Positions 62,174 to 64,000 of a stretch of 64,000 bases of DNA are shown here, piece after piece (positions within the stretch are counted from its first letter, which is position 1; every line of letters begins with the position of its first letter). The stretch is taken from the NCBI RefSeq assembly GCF_019145495.1, contig NZ_JAHSTU010000005.1, positions 248,001 through 312,000 on the forward strand, written 5' to 3'. The position numbers and the translations under genes were made by a program. This stretch comes from Pseudomonas azerbaijanoccidentalis. GTDB taxonomy: Bacteria; Pseudomonadota; Gammaproteobacteria; Pseudomonadales; Pseudomonadaceae. Under the pieces are notes generated by a model that did no database searches, was not told the origin of the DNA, and was given only the letters and a program-made list of their open reading frames with translations.

Positions 62174-63220
62174 CTACTTCAACTCCTGCGCTAGCAACTT
62201 CACCAATGCCGCCGCCGGCATTTCCCGAGCCAGTGGCGCGCCCTGCCCGGCCCACTGCACGGCGAAGTCCGTGTTGGTCTTGGTGGCGGCTGCGGCGTTG
62301 AGCGCTTTGTTGGCGTCGTAGGCGATTGGATAGTCCGGCAGGGCCGGGGCATTCGCCTCAAGGCTGCTGAAGTTGCGATTGACCATGCCCCGGGCAGGCC
62401 GACCGGAGATGACACTGGTCACCTGCGTCTGATGGGCACGCGGACCTTTCAGGGCTTCGCGATAGGCGCTGTTGGCGGAGGATTCGGGGCACAGGATAAA
62501 CGCCGTGCCCAATTGCGCAGCACTGGCGCCCAGTTGCATGACGGCGCTGATCCCCGCGCCGTCCATGATTCCGCCCGCCGCAATCACCGGCAGCCCACAC
62601 GCCTCGGTCAGCACACGCACCAGGGCAAATGTGCCCATCTCGCTGTCCCGTTGCGGATCGAACACCCCGCGATGCCCTCCCGCCTCATAACCTTGCGCCA
62701 CCAGCGCGTGCACGCCGGCGCGTTCCGCCATTTGCGCTTCGGCCAAGTTGGTCACGGAACACAACAGCACGATACCGGCGTCCTTGAGTGCATCGATGGC
62801 CGGCTGCGGCGGCAAGCCGAAGTGGAAACTGATCACTGCGGGTTTTTCTTCCAGCAGCAAGTGCAGCATGTCGGTGTCTTCGACGAACGAGGTGTAGATC
62901 TCCCGCAATGCCGTTGGTGCAGGGGCGTCGAACTCCGCAAAGTACGGCGCGAGAAACGTCAGCCATTGCGTTTCGCGCTCGGCGTTCGGAACGGCAGGCT
63001 CATGACAGAACACATTCACGTTGAAGGGTTTGTCCGTCAGCGCCGCCGTCTCGCGCAGCATGGCCCGCGCCTGTTCGACGTTACTCGCGCCGATGCCGAT
63101 CGAACCGAGCCCGCCGGCATTCGATACCGCTGCGGCGAGTTTTGGAGTGGAAACGCCGACCATCGGCGACTGAATGATCGGCAGTTCAATGTTCAAAAGG
63201 GACAACAGAGGATTGGACAT
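62174..63220 (-). CDS. nitronate monooxygenase-family flavoprotein
   Basis: 348 residues, TIM-barrel FMN enzyme. ELPIIQSPMVGVSTPKLAAA opens the fold, AGGHRG near 185 carries the catalytic His, and VIAAGGIMDG the FMN phosphate loop. Nitronate monooxygenases detoxify nitroalkanes such as 3-nitropropionate, while relatives are enoyl-reductases, so the substrate is open. Converges on the sigma-54 activator and is 28 bases after the tautomerase stop on the same strand, suggesting a two-gene unit. Confidence 0.85.
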   Translation of the reverse strand: MSNPLLSLLNIELPIIQSPMVGVSTPKLAAAVSNAGGLGSIGIGASNVEQARAMLRETAALTDKPFNVNVFCHEPAVPNAERETQWLTFLAPYFAEFDAPAPTALREIYTSFVEDTDMLHLLLEEKPAVISFHFGLPPQPAIDALKDAGIVLLCSVTNLAEAQMAERAGVHALVAQGYEAGGHRGVFDPQRDSEMGTFALVRVLTEACGLPVIAAGGIMDGAGISAVMQLGASAAQLGTAFILCPESSANSAYREALKGPRAHQTQVTSVISGRPARGMVNRNFSSLEANAPALPDYPIAYDANKALNAAAATKTNTDFAVQWAGQGAPLAREMPAAALVKLLAQELK

Positions 63221-63248
63221 GAAGGCACCTGGACTTGATGGGAGAGCG

Positions 63249-63638
63249 CTAAAGCTCTGCGGTTAAAAACTGCGCCCGCCCCCGTCCGAACGACCAGTCT
63301 GCATCGCTGTTTTCCACCAGCGAAACGATCAGGTCGTCCGGGGACAGGTCGCAATCGACTTGCAGTTGCTCGGCCAGCAAACGGTAAAAGGTGACCTTCT
63401 GCGCCTGGGAGCGCGGTCGTGAAATCACCGTCAACAGGACCACGTTGGCCGAGCGGGGGTAACCCAACCCGGTGTCGTGCAGGATCAACTCTCCCGCCGC
63501 GTGTTGCGTGACGCTTTGATAGCGATCACTGAAGGGCACCTCGAACGCATCGACCATCGCCAGGTGTGCCGCATCGAGCAAGGTGCGCAGCTGTTCATCA
63601 GTGCGACCCCGGATAACATCGAACTTGAGCAATGGCAT
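63249..63638 (-). CDS. tautomerase-superfamily protein
   Basis: 129 residues, about the size of cis-CaaD/MSAD-like tautomerases. Removal of the initial Met exposes Pro-1 (MPLLKFDVIRGR), the catalytic base of the superfamily. The core VTQHAAGELILHD and NSDADWSFGRG regions fit the Tautomerase_2 group. AGAGG precedes the ATG at 63638. Lies upstream of the flavoprotein gene. Substrate unknown. Confidence 0.8.
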   Translation of the reverse strand: MPLLKFDVIRGRTDEQLRTLLDAAHLAMVDAFEVPFSDRYQSVTQHAAGELILHDTGLGYPRSANVVLLTVISRPRSQAQKVTFYRLLAEQLQVDCDLSPDDLIVSLVENSDADWSFGRGRAQFLTAEL

Positions 63639-63747
63639 CGCGATTCCTCTGGGAAAAAAATCGGGAGCGAAGAGCTCGCCCCCCGGGACAAGAAGAATGG
63701 CGTACAAGCCCGCGCCAGCACGCCTTCCAACCCGAAAACGTCAAAGT

Positions 63748-64000
63748 CTATTTGGAAGTCGGCATGGCAAATTCGGCACCCTTGGCGATGCTGTTCGGCC
63801 AGCGCTGCATGACTGATTTCTGCTTGGTGTAGAACCGCACGCCCTCTTCGCCATACGCGTGCATGTCACCGAACAGCGAGCGCTTCCAGCCGCCAAAACC
63901 GTGCCACGCCATCGGCACCGGAATCGGCACGTTGATGCCGACCATGCCCACCTGAATACGCGTGGCGAACTCACGGGCGATGTGGCCGTCACGGGTGTAG
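63748..64000 (-). CDS. mmsA: methylmalonate-semialdehyde dehydrogenase, C-terminal part (partial)
   Basis: The gene enters from the right edge; about 84 C-terminal codons are visible, ending at 63748. VGINVPIPVPMAWHGFGGWK and the tail FYTKQKSVMQRW are characteristic of CoA-acylating methylmalonate-semialdehyde dehydrogenase, which makes propionyl- or acetyl-CoA from the semialdehyde in valine and inositol breakdown. The catalytic cysteine lies outside the window, so activity is not testable here. Propionyl-CoA would also arise from branched-chain oxidation, but a link is not shown. Confidence 0.85.
   Translation of the reverse strand, partial: YTRDGHIAREFATRIQVGMVGINVPIPVPMAWHGFGGWKRSLFGDMHAYGEEGVRFYTKQKSVMQRWPNSIAKGAEFAMPTSK

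Overview
The window looks like chromosome of a Pseudomonas of the fluorescens group. The evidence is high GC, intergenic REP palindromes of the GTAGGAGCGAGCCTGCTCGC type, and the mix of hydroxyproline, acyl-CoA, DUF1302/DUF1329 and KGG-type stress genes. I see no tRNA, rRNA, transposase, phage block or CRISPR array. Names rest on recognised motifs and family resemblance only; no database was searched.

Layout. 1-4.0 kb: end of a probable iron alcohol dehydrogenase, an APC permease, and an Lrp/AsnC regulator divergent from a lactate-permease-like carrier. 4.1-7.2 kb: a compact set made of a family 2 glycosyltransferase converging on an acyl-CoA dehydrogenase homologue, a PIG-L deacetylase and a NodS-like methyltransferase; the last three are translationally coupled. 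7.4-8.8 kb: a DUF72 protein and a fused remnant of cydAB. 8.9-12.5 kb: envelope/stress genes (KGG-repeat protein, ClpP-like protein, DUF3618, holin-like and DUF883-like proteins, a 24-residue membrane peptide). 12.5-19.5 kb: a methyltransferase, an AraC regulator, a fosmidomycin-resistance-type MFS pump, and a three-gene operon of haem-oxygenase-like diiron protein, methyltransferase and GCS2-type ligase. 19.5-29.3 kb: one long operon for hydroxyproline or related imino acids, with an ABC importer, two proline-racemase-family enzymes, an FAD dehydrogenase, a DapA-family deaminase, an aldehyde dehydrogenase and a GntR regulator.

29.5-58.6 kb is a large catabolic region. It holds two MalT-like LuxR regulators, four acyl-CoA dehydrogenases, two SCPx-type thiolases, two acyl-CoA synthetases, an alpha-methylacyl-CoA racemase, an enoyl-CoA hydratase, a split MaoC hydratase, an SDR, an alcohol and an aldehyde dehydrogenase, outer-membrane/periplasmic DUF1302 and DUF1329 proteins, and an exported sulfatase. 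Six copies of one 17-bp palindrome, consensus CCACCCRSATCRGGTGG, plus one related site lie 67-104 bp (centre to start codon) before the first genes of eight transcription units here. I infer a single regulon controlled by one or both LuxR proteins. Racemase plus SCPx thiolase is the enzyme pair used by peroxisomes for 2-methyl-branched acyl chains, so a branched (isoprenoid or sterol-side-chain-like) substrate, possibly delivered as a sulfate ester, is the leading hypothesis.

58.7-62.2 kb: cyanase and a formate/nitrite-type channel, with a sigma-54 promoter and a divergent PAS-containing sigma-54 activator. 62.2-64 kb: a nitronate monooxygenase-type flavoprotein, a tautomerase and the end of mmsA.
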